64,000 bases of DNA, taken from positions 62,001 through 126,000 of the forward strand of contig NZ_JADOUF010000001.1 of NCBI RefSeq assembly GCF_015751905.1, read 5' to 3'. A program made the translations under genes and the position numbers. Within the stretch, counting starts at the first letter, position 1; each line of letters opens with the position of its first letter. This document shows, piece by piece, positions 35,159 through 44,512 of this stretch. The notes under the pieces are model-generated. The model saw only the letters and a program-made list of their open reading frames with translations. It ran no database searches and had not been told where the DNA came from. The stretch comes from Longispora fulva (lineage in GTDB: Bacteria > Actinomycetota > Actinomycetes > Mycobacteriales > Micromonosporaceae).

Positions 35159-35812
35159 ATGACCGACCACCGCCCTGACACCCACGACATGATCCTGGTG
35201 CACCGGGTGTACCGCCGCGAGTTCGCCCTGGCCCCGAGCCTGATCCGCGACGTCGAGCCCGGCGACCACCGGCGCGCCGCCGAGCTGGCCGTGCACATCG
35301 ACACCCTGCTCGTCGGGCTGCACCGCCACCACCGCACCGAGGACGAGCTGCTGTGGCCGAAGTTGCGCGAGCGGGTCCGGATCGACGGCCTGCTGGTGGA
35401 CCGGATGACCGACCAGCATGTCCGGGTCGCCCAGCTGATCGACGGCCTGGGCGTGCCGCTGGCCGCCTGGCGCATCAGCCCCGAGGTCGTGCGCCGCGAG
35501 CGGCTGGCCCGACTGCTCACCGAACTGGCCCTCGAACTCACCGCTCACCTCGACGACGAGGAGCAGCTCATCCTGCCCCTCGCCGCCGAGCATCTCAGCG
35601 TTGAGGAGTGGGACCAGCTCGGCAAGCATGGCATGGCCGGCCTGCCACAGGACCGGCTGCTGATGGCGCTCGGCGCGATCCTGGAGGACGCCGACCAGGA
35701 CGAGCGGGCCGCCTTCCTGGCCAAGCTCCCCGTGCCCGTCCAGCTGGTCTGGCGACAGATCGGAGCCATCGGGTACGAGCGGACCATGGCGCGGATCCGG
35801 GCCGCCGCGTGA
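35159..35812 (+). CDS. Hemerythrin-like HHE domain protein
   Basis: 217 residues from the ATG 35159. Di-iron-type motifs are HDMILVHRVYRRE, HRHHRTEDELLWP, DQHVRVAQL and HLDDEEQLILP, in the order expected for a four-helix bundle binding O2 or NO. A short C-terminal helical region follows (QLVWRQIGAIGYERTMARIR). The start is supported by the SARP promoter geometry (leaderless). Its stop overlaps the GTG of the cupin gene. Confidence 0.85.
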   Translation: MTDHRPDTHDMILVHRVYRREFALAPSLIRDVEPGDHRRAAELAVHIDTLLVGLHRHHRTEDELLWPKLRERVRIDGLLVDRMTDQHVRVAQLIDGLGVPLAAWRISPEVVRRERLARLLTELALELTAHLDDEEQLILPLAAEHLSVEEWDQLGKHGMAGLPQDRLLMALGAILEDADQDERAAFLAKLPVPVQLVWRQIGAIGYERTMARIRAAA

Positions 35813-36393
35813 GTCCCCGGATCACCGAGCTGCTCGCCGACCTGCGCCGGTACGCCGAGTCGGGCGTGCTGTACGCGCCGACCGCCGCCGACCTGCTCCG
35901 CAAGCACCTCGCGGCGGGGCTGGACCTGGACCCGGAGCTGTGCGCCGGCGAGGCGACCGGTTACAGCCAGCGCGTCCTGTACTCGGGCCCGAGCCACTCG
36001 GTGCTGGCGCTGACCTGGATGCCCGGCCAGCAGACCTCGATCCACGACCACATCGCCTGGTGCGTCGTCGGAGTGCTGGAGGGCTGCGAGCTCGACGAGG
36101 TCTTCCGGCTGTGGCGGGTACCCGGCAAGCGCCGCCGCTATCTGGTCCCCGACGGCCAGACCACCAGCACCGCCGGCCGGGTCACGATGCTCCAGCCGCC
36201 GCACGAGGACATCCACCGGGTCTCCAACCCGGGCAGGACCCGCGCGGTCTCGCTGCACATCTACGGCGCCGACATCACCGCCAACGGCTCCAGCTCGATC
36301 AACCGGGTGTTCGGCGAGGCGGTCCTCGACGAGCCGCCGCTCGGGGCGCGGCCCGTCACCTGGCGCGAGCCGGCGGGGCCCCCGGCACCATGA
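35809..36393 (+). CDS. Cysteine dioxygenase-type cupin
   Basis: 194 residues from the GTG 35809, overlapping the hemerythrin stop (GTGA). The iron site is visible as SIHDHIAWCVVGVLEG (two His and the Cys next to them) and DIHRVSN (third His), as in type I cysteine dioxygenases. The substrate is a thiol such as cysteine (family knowledge). The coupling with an O2/NO-binding hemerythrin suggests a redox or sulfur-response unit under SARP control. Confidence 0.85.
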   Translation: MSPRITELLADLRRYAESGVLYAPTAADLLRKHLAAGLDLDPELCAGEATGYSQRVLYSGPSHSVLALTWMPGQQTSIHDHIAWCVVGVLEGCELDEVFRLWRVPGKRRRYLVPDGQTTSTAGRVTMLQPPHEDIHRVSNPGRTRAVSLHIYGADITANGSSSINRVFGEAVLDEPPLGARPVTWREPAGPPAP

Positions 36394-36449
36394 CCGCCGC
36401 GCCGGGAAGCGGGCCACCGCGATGGGGCATCGGGCCCGCTCCCGGCGCG

Positions 36450-36482
36450 GTTGATCCGGTGTTGATCGCCGGCTGACACCGT
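36450..36482 (+). promoter_or_regulatory. SARP-type promoter 2, before the second SARP gene
   Basis: GTTGATC at 36450 and 36461 (11-base period), then CACCGT (36477-36482) 9 bases after the second. The ATG at 36490 is 13 bases from the -10 start, exactly as in promoter 1, again predicting a leaderless mRNA. Confidence 0.72.
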
Positions 36483-36489
36483 CGCCGGC

Positions 36490-39345
36490 ATGATGGACAC
36501 ACTGCGTTTCGAGGTGCTCGGCTCGGTCCGCGCGTGGCGGGGCGACTCCGAACTGAACGTCGGTGCCCCGCAACAACGCGCGGTCCTGAGCGTCCTGCTG
36601 CTCCGCCGGGGCCGGCTGGCGACGGTCGACGAGCTGGTCGACGCGCTGTGGGAGACCGACCCGCCACCCCGCGCGGTCGGCGCGCTGCGCACCTACACGT
36701 CGCGACTGCGCGCGGTACTCGGCCCGGAGACGCTCCGCTCGGCGGCTGGCGGCTACGTGCTCGACGCGCCGGAACTGGACCTGGCGACCTTCGAGGGCCG
36801 GATCGCGGCGGCCCGGCGGGCCACCGACCCGGGCACGGCGGCCGGGCTCGTGCACGACGCCCTCGCGCTGTGGCAGGGCGAGCCGCTGGCCGGCGTGCCG
36901 GGGCCGTACGCCGCCGCGCAGCGCGACCGGCTGACGGAGGAGTGGCTGGCTGCTCTGGAGTACCGGATAGAACTGGATCTTCATCTGGGTCGGCATGCCC
37001 GGCTGGTCGGCGAGCTGGCCGAGCTCACCGCCCGGCATCCGCTCAGGGAGGGGCTGCGGGCGAGCCAGATGCTGGCGCTGTACCGGTCCGGCCGGCAGGG
37101 TGAGGCGCTGAAGGCCTTCGCCGACACCCACGAGCTGCTGGTCGAGGAGCTTGGCGCCGACCCCGGCTCGGCGCTGCGTGAACTCCACCACCAGATCCTC
37201 AACGGGACCGTGCCCGACGCGGGCGCGGAGGTGGCCGTGCCGGCGCAGCTGCCCGCCGACGTGCCCGACTTCACCGGCCGGGCCGGAGAGGTGGACGCGG
37301 CCCGCGCGGTGCTCACCGGCGCCGGGCAGCGGCCGATGAGCGTGGTGGCCGTGTCGGGCGCGGGCGGGGCGGGCAAGACGACGTTCGCGCTACACCTCGC
37401 GCACCTGGTCCGGGACCGCTTCCCGGACGGCCAGCTCTACGTCGACCTACGCGGCGTCGGTCCGGCGCCCCGCGAGGCGGACGCGGTGCTGGCCGCGTTC
37501 CTGGCGGCGTTCGGCGTGCCGATCGAGCGGCTGCCCGACGACCTCGCCGAGCGGGCCGCCCTCTTCCGGTCCACAGTGGCCGACCGGCGGGTGCTCGTCG
37601 TCCTCGACAACGCCCGCGACGCCGCGCAGGTCCGGTCGCTGCTGCCCGGTACCGCCGGCTGCGTGGTCGTCGTGACCAGCCGGGCGCGCCTCGTCGACCT
37701 GCACGCCTCGCACGTCGTCCACCTCGACGCGCTGCCCGTCAACGACGCGCTCGACCTCCTCGGCCGGATCGTCGGCGGGCACCGGACCGCGGCGGAGCCG
37801 GACGCCGCCATCGACCTCGTCCGGCTCTGCGACCACCTGCCGCTCGCGGTCCGGATCGCCGGCGCGCGGTTGGCGGCGCGGCCCGAGTGGCGCATCGGCA
37901 CCGTCGTGGACCGGCTTACCGACGAGCGGCACCGGCTCGACGAGCTGCGCGCCGGCGACCTGGCGGTCGAGGCGACGATCCTCGCGGGCTACGACACCCT
38001 CGAACCGGAACTCGCCCGGGCCCTCCGGCTGCTGGCTCTGCCGGAGGCCGCCTCGCTGTCCGTGCGAGCCGCCTCCGTGCTGCTCGGCGTCGCGGAACCG
38101 GCCGCCGAGTCCCTGATGGAGCGGCTCGTGGATCTGAGCCTCCTCGGCGCGCGGGCGCCTGGCCGGTACCGCTTTCACGACCTGGTCCGGGTCGTGGCCC
38201 GCAAGCTCGCGGCGGCCACCGAGCCGGCGGCGGAGCGCACGGCGGTGATCCGGGCCCTGCTCGAGGACTACCTGGCGACCGTGAAGTCCCTGATCCGGGT
38301 CGCGGTGCCGGGCAGCGCGACGCTCGTCGGCCAGCTGGCCGATACCACGTCGCCCGGGGAACGGCTCGCCGACCGCGACGCCGCCCGCCGCTGGCTGGCC
38401 GCGGAGCACTCCGCGCTCCTCGAGGCCGTGCGCCAGGTGGCCGGCTGGCCCGAGCCGCCGGTCCGGGTGGCCGCCGACCTGCTGTTCGGGCTGCGCGACA
38501 CCCTGGACTGGGACCACCACTGGTCGGAGACCGAACACGCGGCGCGCACGGTGGGCGCGGCGGCGGCCCGGGTCGGTGACCGGTGGGCCGAGGGCCGGGC
38601 CCGGGGCGTCGGCTGCACTCTGCTGCAGGCCCGGGGCCGGGTGGCCGACGTCGAGGCGGAGCTGCCCGGCGTCCGGCGCCGCGCCGCGCAGGCCGGCGAC
38701 GCGCTCAACCTGGCCTACATCAGCCGACTGTCCGGCAGCGTGGCGATGGCGATGGGCCGGCCCGAGCAGGCCGCCGGGCTGTGGGCGGAAGCCCTCGTGG
38801 CGTTCGAGGAGGCCGGCGACGGGGTCGGTGCGGCCAGCACCCTCGCGAACCGGGCCGCCGCGCTCGCCGGCCTGGGCCGTTTCGACGACGCCCTCGAGGC
38901 GGGGGAGCGCGCGCGGACGCTGCACCGCGAACACGGTTTCGCCGAGGGCGAGGGGCATGCCCTGCACACCCTCGGCCGGATCGCGCGCCGGGCCGGCCAG
39001 CCGGAACTCGCCGCCGACTACCACCAGGCCAGCCTTGCGATCTACCGCGCCGAGGGCTACCGGGGCCGGGGCATGGGCTGGATGCTGTTCCGGCTGGCCG
39101 AGGCGCAGCTCGACGCCGGCCGGGCCGGGGACGCCGCGGCCTCGGCCGCCGAGTCGACGCGCATGCTTCGCGAACTCGGCGACCAGGTCGGCATGGGCCA
39201 GGCCCTGGGCGTGCTCGGCCGGGCCCTCGAAGCGGCCGGCGACCACCGGGCCGCCGCGGACTGCTGGCGGGAAGGGCACGCGGCGCTGGCCCGGGCGGGC
39301 AGCCCGCTGGCGGCTGGCCTGGCGGAGCTCGCGGCCGGCCGTTGA
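36490..39345 (+). CDS. SARP-family regulator with NB-ARC and TPR domains (AfsR type)
   Basis: 951 residues. Winged helix (about 1-95), BTAD helical domain (about 100-240), NB-ARC with GAGGAGKTTF P-loop, VLVVLDNARD and LPLAVRIAGARL, winged-helix region (about 500-570), then TPR-like helices (from about 660), including GDALNLAYISRLSGSVAMAM and ALHTLGRIARRAGQPELA. This is the full AfsR-type layout. Its promoter carries the same direct repeats it or its neighbour should bind, so autoregulation is likely (inference). Confidence 0.88.
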   Translation: MMDTLRFEVLGSVRAWRGDSELNVGAPQQRAVLSVLLLRRGRLATVDELVDALWETDPPPRAVGALRTYTSRLRAVLGPETLRSAAGGYVLDAPELDLATFEGRIAAARRATDPGTAAGLVHDALALWQGEPLAGVPGPYAAAQRDRLTEEWLAALEYRIELDLHLGRHARLVGELAELTARHPLREGLRASQMLALYRSGRQGEALKAFADTHELLVEELGADPGSALRELHHQILNGTVPDAGAEVAVPAQLPADVPDFTGRAGEVDAARAVLTGAGQRPMSVVAVSGAGGAGKTTFALHLAHLVRDRFPDGQLYVDLRGVGPAPREADAVLAAFLAAFGVPIERLPDDLAERAALFRSTVADRRVLVVLDNARDAAQVRSLLPGTAGCVVVVTSRARLVDLHASHVVHLDALPVNDALDLLGRIVGGHRTAAEPDAAIDLVRLCDHLPLAVRIAGARLAARPEWRIGTVVDRLTDERHRLDELRAGDLAVEATILAGYDTLEPELARALRLLALPEAASLSVRAASVLLGVAEPAAESLMERLVDLSLLGARAPGRYRFHDLVRVVARKLAAATEPAAERTAVIRALLEDYLATVKSLIRVAVPGSATLVGQLADTTSPGERLADRDAARRWLAAEHSALLEAVRQVAGWPEPPVRVAADLLFGLRDTLDWDHHWSETEHAARTVGAAAARVGDRWAEGRARGVGCTLLQARGRVADVEAELPGVRRRAAQAGDALNLAYISRLSGSVAMAMGRPEQAAGLWAEALVAFEEAGDGVGAASTLANRAAALAGLGRFDDALEAGERARTLHREHGFAEGEGHALHTLGRIARRAGQPELAADYHQASLAIYRAEGYRGRGMGWMLFRLAEAQLDAGRAGDAAASAAESTRMLRELGDQVGMGQALGVLGRALEAAGDHRAAADCWREGHAALARAGSPLAAGLAELAAGR

Positions 39346-39373
39346 TCCGTTGTTGACCTCCCGCTGCCAGGCT
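39341..39373 (+). promoter_or_regulatory. SARP-type promoter 3, before the 37-residue peptide
   Basis: GTTGATC (39341), GTTGACC (39352), then CAGGCT (39368-39373) at the same 9-base distance. The first repeat starts within the SARP gene end. Unlike promoters 1 and 2, a leader of about 26 bases with AGAGGAA follows. Confidence 0.72.
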
Positions 39374-39405
39374 CCGTGCCGACAACCCGACCGAGAGGAA
39401 CACCG

Positions 39406-39519
39406 ATGAGCACCCCCGAACCGGAACCCGTCGACGACGTCCAAGCCGCCGACGAGGCCGTCGAGCAGCACCCGACCCACGACGGCCCGAAGCCGCTCAG
39501 CCTGGACGACGACTGGTGA
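39406..39519 (+). CDS. 37-residue acidic peptide
   Basis: MSTPEPEPVDDVQAADEAVE and a C-terminal part ending KPLSLDDDW. AGAGGAA precedes the ATG, and SARP promoter 3 drives it. It is strongly acidic, has no Cys and has a single Trp as its last residue. It could be a signalling peptide, a RiPP-like precursor or a small regulator; no modification enzyme lies next to it. Confidence 0.6.
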   Translation: MSTPEPEPVDDVQAADEAVEQHPTHDGPKPLSLDDDW

Positions 39520-39537
39520 GCCGCGCGGACATCCGTT

Positions 39538-39570
39538 GTTGATCAGGTATTGATCGCCGCCGGACAGGAT
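39538..39570 (+). promoter_or_regulatory. SARP-type promoter 4, before the acetate operon
   Basis: GTTGATC (39538), ATTGATC (39549), then CAGGAT (39565-39570), again with 11-base period and 9-base gap. Transcription should start near 39577, leaving about 75 bases of leader before the DUF485 gene. Confidence 0.72.
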
Positions 39571-39651
39571 CTTCGATCGGAGCGGGTCGCGGGGTCGACG
39601 GGGGCCGCGTGGCCCGCTCCGTTCGGAAACTTCTCTGGGGGTTCACAGGCA

Positions 39652-39936
39652 ATGTCGTCCACTGATCCACGATTCATCGAGCTGCGGGGCAGGTTCCGGC
39701 GGTTCGCCTTCCCGATGACCGTGCTATTCCTGGCCTGGTTCGCCGCGTACGTGCTGCTGTCGGCCTACGCCCGAGAGTTCATGGCCGTCAGGGTGTTCGG
39801 GCACGTCAACATGGCGCTGCTGCTCGGGCTCGGCCAGTTCGCGTCGACGTTTGCGATCACGGGGGTCTATGCCCGGTTCGCCCGCCGGCGGCTCGACCCG
39901 CTCGTCGCGGAGCTGCGCGCGGAGGGCACGCGATGA
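39652..39936 (+). CDS. DUF485 small subunit of acetate/cation symporter
   Basis: 94 residues with two hydrophobic helices (FPMTVLFLAWFAAYVLLSAY and MALLLGLGQFASTFAITGVY), the standard small membrane protein encoded before ActP. GGGGG lies upstream of the ATG. The stop overlaps the ActP start (ATGA). Confidence 0.85.
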   Translation: MSSTDPRFIELRGRFRRFAFPMTVLFLAWFAAYVLLSAYAREFMAVRVFGHVNMALLLGLGQFASTFAITGVYARFARRRLDPLVAELRAEGTR

Positions 39937-41624
39937 CCCTCGGACTGTTCCTCGCGTTCGTGGCCGGCACGCTCGGCATCACCGTCTGGGCCAGCCGGTC
40001 CAACCGGACCGCCGCGGACTTCTACACCGGCGGCCGGTCGTTCTCGCCCCTCCAGAACGGGCTCGCGATCGGCGGCGACTACATGTCCGCCGCGTCGTTC
40101 CTGGGCATCGCGGGGATCATCGCGTTCACCGGCTACGACGGGTTCCTGTACTCCATCGGGTTCCTCGTCGCCTGGCTGGTCGCGCTGCTGCTGGTCGCCG
40201 AGCCGCTGCGCAACTCCGGCCGGTTCACCATGGGCGACGTGCTCGCCGCGCGGATGCGCCAGCGCCCGGTCCGTACCGCCGCCGGGGCCTCCACCATCGT
40301 GGTATCGATCTTCTACCTGGTGGCGCAGATGGTCGGCGCCGCCTCGGTCGTCTCGCTACTGCTCGGTGTCACCGGCGACGGCGCGAAGATCTGGGTGATC
40401 GTGGGCGTGGGCGTGCTGATGATCTTCTACGTGACGGTCGGCGGCATGAAGGGCACCACCTGGGTACAGATCGTCAAGGCCGGTCTGCTGATGGGCGGCG
40501 CCGCGCTGATGACCGTGCTGGTGCTCGCGAGGTTCCACTTCAACATCTCCGAGCTGCTCGGCGCGGCGGCGACGAAGTCCGGCAAGGGCGAGGCGTTCCT
40601 CCAGCCCGGGCTCAAGTACGGCGCCACCGACGCGTGGAGCAAGCTCGACCTGGTCAGCCTCGGCTTCGCGCTGGTACTCGGCACCGCCGGGCTGCCGCAC
40701 ATCCTCGTCCGGTTCTACACGGTGCCCACCGCGCGGGCAGCCCGCCGCTCGGTGATCTGGGCGATCGGCCTGATCGGTACGTTCTACCTGATGACCCTGG
40801 TCCTCGGCTTCGGCGCCGCGGCGCTGGTCGGCGGAGCGGCGATCAAGAAGGTCGACCCGAGCGGCAACACCGCGGCGACCCGGCTGGCCGAGGTCCTCGG
40901 CGGCGGCGCCGGCAGCACCGGCGGCTCGATCATGCTCGCGTTCATCGCGGCGGTCGCGTTCGCCACGATCCTCGCCGTGGTCGCCGGACTGACCCTCGCC
41001 AGCTCGTCATCGTTCGCCCACGACCTGTACGCGAACGTGTTCCGCCGCCGCGGGGCCGCCGCCGTCGACGGAGCGCAGCGCGAGGCCGACGACAAGGGCG
41101 AGGTGCGGGTCGCCCGCGGCGCGGCCGTCGTGATCGGCGGTGTGTCGATCGTGCTGTCGATCTTCGCCCGGGACCTGAACGTCGCGTTCCTGGTCGCCCT
41201 GGCCTTCGCGATCGCCGCGTCGGCGAACCTGCCGGCGATCGGCTTCTCGCTGTTCTGGAAGCGCTTCAACACCCGGGGCGCGACCACCGGCATCTACGTC
41301 GGGCTGGCCGCCGCCGTCGGTGTCGTCGCGCTGTCCCCGGTCTGCTGGGGTGGCGCGTCGGCCACGAAGCCGGCCGTGAAGCTCACCGCCACCCAGGCCG
41401 CCACCTGCGACGTGCCGGTCACCTCCAAAGGGGTCGGCAACCCGACGGCCCTGTTCAGCTGCACGACTGTCGCACCTGTCCCGCTGGAGAACCCGGGCCT
41501 GGTGTCGATCCCGGTCGGCTTCCTCGCCGCGGTCGTCGGCACCCTGTTGACCCGCCGCCGCACAGACGAGGACAGCTACGAGGCCTTCGAGGTGCGTTCC
41601 CTGACGGGCGTGGGTGCCCGGTGA
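39933..41624 (+). CDS. actP: Sodium/solute symporter family acetate permease
   Basis: 563 residues, about 13 hydrophobic segments. SSS-family signatures are [20 protein letters not shown] at the N-terminus, [14 protein letters not shown] and [20 protein letters not shown]. Paired with DUF485 upstream and acetyl-CoA synthetase downstream, acetate uptake is the likely role. The stop overlaps the start of a 38-residue ORF. Confidence 0.9.
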   Translation: MTLGLFLAFVAGTLGITVWASRSNRTAADFYTGGRSFSPLQNGLAIGGDYMSAASFLGIAGIIAFTGYDGFLYSIGFLVAWLVALLLVAEPLRNSGRFTMGDVLAARMRQRPVRTAAGASTIVVSIFYLVAQMVGAASVVSLLLGVTGDGAKIWVIVGVGVLMIFYVTVGGMKGTTWVQIVKAGLLMGGAALMTVLVLARFHFNISELLGAAATKSGKGEAFLQPGLKYGATDAWSKLDLVSLGFALVLGTAGLPHILVRFYTVPTARAARRSVIWAIGLIGTFYLMTLVLGFGAAALVGGAAIKKVDPSGNTAATRLAEVLGGGAGSTGGSIMLAFIAAVAFATILAVVAGLTLASSSSFAHDLYANVFRRRGAAAVDGAQREADDKGEVRVARGAAVVIGGVSIVLSIFARDLNVAFLVALAFAIAASANLPAIGFSLFWKRFNTRGATTGIYVGLAAAVGVVALSPVCWGGASATKPAVKLTATQAATCDVPVTSKGVGNPTALFSCTTVAPVPLENPGLVSIPVGFLAAVVGTLLTRRRTDEDSYEAFEVRSLTGVGAR

Positions 41625-41737
41625 CCCGCCGCCGCTCCACCATCGACATCGCCGACGAGGCCGCCCGCCAGATCGTCGCCGGCTGGCTCGGCTCGCGCCG
41701 ACGCTGGTACACCCGCCTCCTCACCCGACGGAAGTAG
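41621..41737 (+). CDS. 38-residue basic ORF between actP and acs
   Basis: It starts at a GTG overlapping the ActP stop (GTGA) and ends 5 bases before the Acs ATG. It reads [20 protein letters not shown] and then a very basic tail ([14 protein letters not shown]). The tight fit suggests it is translated. The function is unknown; an amphipathic, membrane-surface peptide is possible. Confidence 0.5.
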   Translation: MTRRRSTIDIADEAARQIVAGWLGSRRRWYTRLLTRRK

Positions 41738-41742
41738 ACATC

Positions 41743-43632
41743 ATGGACAACAGCTATCCGCCGCCGGCCGACTTCGCCGCGCGGGCCAACCTGACCAGCG
41801 ACGCCCAGCCCGCCGACCGCCTCGCGTTCTGGGCCACCCAGGCCGCCCGGCTCGACTGGGAACGCCCCTGGGATGAGGTACTGCGCTGGGAGCCGCCGAA
41901 CGCCGAGTGGTTCACCGGCGGCACCCTCAACGCCGCCGTCAACTGCGTCGACCGGCACGTCGCCGCAGGCCTCGGCGACCGGGTCGCCATCCACTGGGAG
42001 GGCGAGCCCGGCGACACCCGCACCATCACCTACGCCGATCTGCACGACGAGGTCCGCCGGGCCGCCAACGTGCTCACCGAGCTGGGCGTGCACGCGGGGG
42101 AACGGGTCGCGATCTACCTGCCGATGATCCCGGAAGCCGTGGTCGCGATGCTCGCCTGCGCCCGGATCGGCGCCCCGCACACCGTCGTGTTCGGCGGCTT
42201 CTCCGCCGAGTCCCTGGCAGCCCGGATCACCGACTGCGACGCCCGCCTGGTGATCACCGCGGACGGCGGATTCCGGCGCGGCGCGGCGAGCGCCCTGAAA
42301 CCGCAGGTGGACGCGGCCGTCGCCCGCTGCCCCGGCGTGCTCAACGTGCTCGTCGTCCAGCGCACCGGGCAGGACGTCGAGTGGACCGAGCGCGACCTGT
42401 GGTGGCACGAGACGGTCGGCACGGCGTCGACGGCGCACTACGCCCGGGCGTTCGACGCGGAGCACCCGCTCTTCGTGCTCTACACCTCCGGCACCACGGC
42501 CAAGCCGAAGGGCATCCTGCACACCACAGGCGGCTACCTCACCCAGGCCGCCTACACCCACCACGCCGTCTTCGACCTCAAACCCGAGACCGACGTGTAC
42601 TGGTGCACCGCCGACGTCGGCTGGGTCACCGGCCACTCCTACCTGGTGTACGGCCCGCTCGCCAACGGCGCCACCCAGGTGATGTACGAGGGCACCCCCG
42701 ACTCCCCGCACCGCGGCCGGTTCTGGGAGCTCGTCGCGAAGTACGGGGTGACGATCCTCTACACCGCGCCGACGGCGATCCGGACGTTCATGAAGTGGGG
42801 CGAGGAGCTGCCGGCCGGCTACGACCTGTCGTCGCTCCGTCTACTGGGGAGCGTCGGCGAGCCGATCAACCCGGAGGCCTGGCGCTGGTACCACGAACAC
42901 ATCGGCGGCGGCCGGTGCCCGATCGTGGACACCTGGTGGCAGACCGAGACCGGCGCCATCATGATCTCGCCGCTGCCCGGCGCCACCGCCACCAAGCCCG
43001 GCGCGGCCCAGCGCCCCCTGCCCGGGGTGTCCGCCGACGTGTTCGACGAGGCCGGCCAGCCCACGGAGGTGGGCCACCTGGTCCTCACCGAGCCGTGGCC
43101 GTCGATGCTGCGCGGCATCTGGGGCGACCCGGAACGCTACCGCGACACCTACTGGGCGACCTACCCCGAGAACTACTTCGCGGGCGACGGGGCCCGGCGC
43201 GACGCCGACGGCGACATCTGGCTGCTCGGCCGGGTCGACGACGTCATGAACGTCTCCGGCCACCGGATCTCCACCACCGAGGTCGAGTCCGCCCTGGTCA
43301 ACCACCCGGCGGTCGCGGAGGCCGCCGTGGTCGGCGCCTCGGACGCCACGACCGGGCAGGGCATCGTCGCGTTCGTGATCCTCCGGGAGAGCGCGGAGCT
43401 GGGCGAGGAACTCGTCGGCCGGCTGCGCGGGCACGTCGCCGAGCAGATCGGCGCGATCGCCAAGCCGCGGCAGATCCTCCTCGTCCCGGAGCTGCCGAAG
43501 ACCCGGTCCGGGAAGATCATGCGCCGGCTGCTGCGGGACGTGGCCGAGCGGCGGCCCTTCGGGGACGTGACGACCCTCGCGGACTCGTCGGTCATGGACC
43601 TGATCGTCGAGGGGCTCGCCCCCGCCGCGTGA
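41743..43632 (+). CDS. acs: Acetyl-CoA synthetase
   Basis: 629 residues of the ANL superfamily: [20 protein letters not shown] (P-loop), WWQTETGA, GLxGD-like motif as [20 protein letters not shown], and the acetylation-site lysine in [13 protein letters not shown]. It converts acetate, ATP and CoA to acetyl-CoA. It is last in the DUF485-ActP-ORF-Acs operon, so imported acetate is activated at once. GGAAG precedes the ATG. Confidence 0.93.
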   Translation: MDNSYPPPADFAARANLTSDAQPADRLAFWATQAARLDWERPWDEVLRWEPPNAEWFTGGTLNAAVNCVDRHVAAGLGDRVAIHWEGEPGDTRTITYADLHDEVRRAANVLTELGVHAGERVAIYLPMIPEAVVAMLACARIGAPHTVVFGGFSAESLAARITDCDARLVITADGGFRRGAASALKPQVDAAVARCPGVLNVLVVQRTGQDVEWTERDLWWHETVGTASTAHYARAFDAEHPLFVLYTSGTTAKPKGILHTTGGYLTQAAYTHHAVFDLKPETDVYWCTADVGWVTGHSYLVYGPLANGATQVMYEGTPDSPHRGRFWELVAKYGVTILYTAPTAIRTFMKWGEELPAGYDLSSLRLLGSVGEPINPEAWRWYHEHIGGGRCPIVDTWWQTETGAIMISPLPGATATKPGAAQRPLPGVSADVFDEAGQPTEVGHLVLTEPWPSMLRGIWGDPERYRDTYWATYPENYFAGDGARRDADGDIWLLGRVDDVMNVSGHRISTTEVESALVNHPAVAEAAVVGASDATTGQGIVAFVILRESAELGEELVGRLRGHVAEQIGAIAKPRQILLVPELPKTRSGKIMRRLLRDVAERRPFGDVTTLADSSVMDLIVEGLAPAA

Positions 43633-43641
43633 GAAGCGGGA

Positions 43642-43686
43642 CTCCGGCCCACCGAAGGCACGCCAGGACGGCGCGGCGGGCCGGAG
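43642..43686 (+). terminator. Possible terminator after acs
   Basis: A 9-bp stem CTCCGGCCC/GGGCCGGAG with a long (27-base) GC-rich loop, 10 bases after the stop. It is weak on its own, but placed where a terminator is expected. Confidence 0.35.
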
Positions 43687-43843
43687 CACCCCTCGCGGCG
43701 GGCTTCCCGCCGCTATCAGCGGCAGCATTCCGGTGGATTCGGCACGGTCGCACGACGAACCCTCCGTACCATCGGGCCGGGTCGCCGAAAATTTGTCGGT
43801 GGGCCACGCAACCTCCGCCGAGGGCTCGCGGGTGTGAGAGGGC

Positions 43844-44163
43844 ATGAGACGAAGATCGTCCCCGGCCGACTGGGAACTCGACTACGTGGCGTATGTCCAG
43901 AACCGGGCGCCCGCGCTCCGTAAACTGGCGTACCTGCTGTGCGGCGACTGGCACCGGGCCGAGGACCACACCCAGAACGCGCTGCTGCGGCTCTACGCCG
44001 CCTGGCGGCGGGTCGAGCCCGCGACGGCATCGACCCCTACGCCCGCCGGATCCTCATCAACGTCGTGCACAGCGCGGGCCGGCGCCGCTGGCTGCACGAG
44101 CGGCCCACCCCTGACCTGCCCGAGCAGTCGGCTCCCGCCGACCAGACCGAGCCCTCACATTGA
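43844..44163 (+). pseudogene. Truncated, frameshifted ECF sigma factor (SigE-like)
   Basis: The first frame gives region 2 (LRKLAYLLCGDWHRAEDHTQ, NALLRLYAAWRRVEP). At about 44020 the reading moves to another frame for DGIDPYARRILINVVHSAGR. The sequence then runs out at a stop before region 4. It resembles the intact sigma gene at 55192-56670. An IS701 fragment follows directly, so insertion and deletion probably cut it. Confidence 0.65.
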
Positions 44164-44239
44164 CAACCGGAAGCAGCGGCGCAAGCACCGCCCACTCAAC
44201 ATCAGTCAGATCACCGTTCGCCACACCGTTACAACGAAC

Positions 44240-44502
44240 CCAAGATCCGCCAGTTACGCCCTAGGACTCGATCACTACGAAGGCCGCAAATGGACTGGCT
44301 GGCACCACCATGTCACCCTCGTCGCCGCAGCTCACGCCTTCTGCACCCTGCAACGGCTTCACCCAAAAGCCCACGTGCCGGCCTGACTCTCTACGGCGTG
44401 CTTCACGACCTGCAAGCACTCCTCGCCCGACTGACCGGCGCATGCCCCACCTGCCAAACCCGCTTCCCCACAACGAGAACCCGCGACAAACCCAGATCAT
44501 GA
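44240..44502 (+). pseudogene. IS701-family transposase 3' fragment
   Basis: Two frames give GLDHYEGRKWTGWHHHVTLV and AAHAFCTLQRLHPKAH, then LTLYGVLHDLQALLARLTG with ACPTC, the usual C-terminal end of IS701/IS4-like DDE transposases. A frameshift lies near 44383. The DDE core is missing. Confidence 0.65.
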
Positions 44503-44512
44503 CGAAGCACTA

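Noticed and set aside
37447-39480. A 677-codon minus-strand frame
   Set aside because: Antisense to the second SARP gene; composition is typical of an overlapping GC-rich frame.
43844-44386. A single 180-residue protein
   Set aside because: It joins a frameshifted sigma fragment, out-of-frame sequence and an IS701 piece; better read as two pseudogenes.
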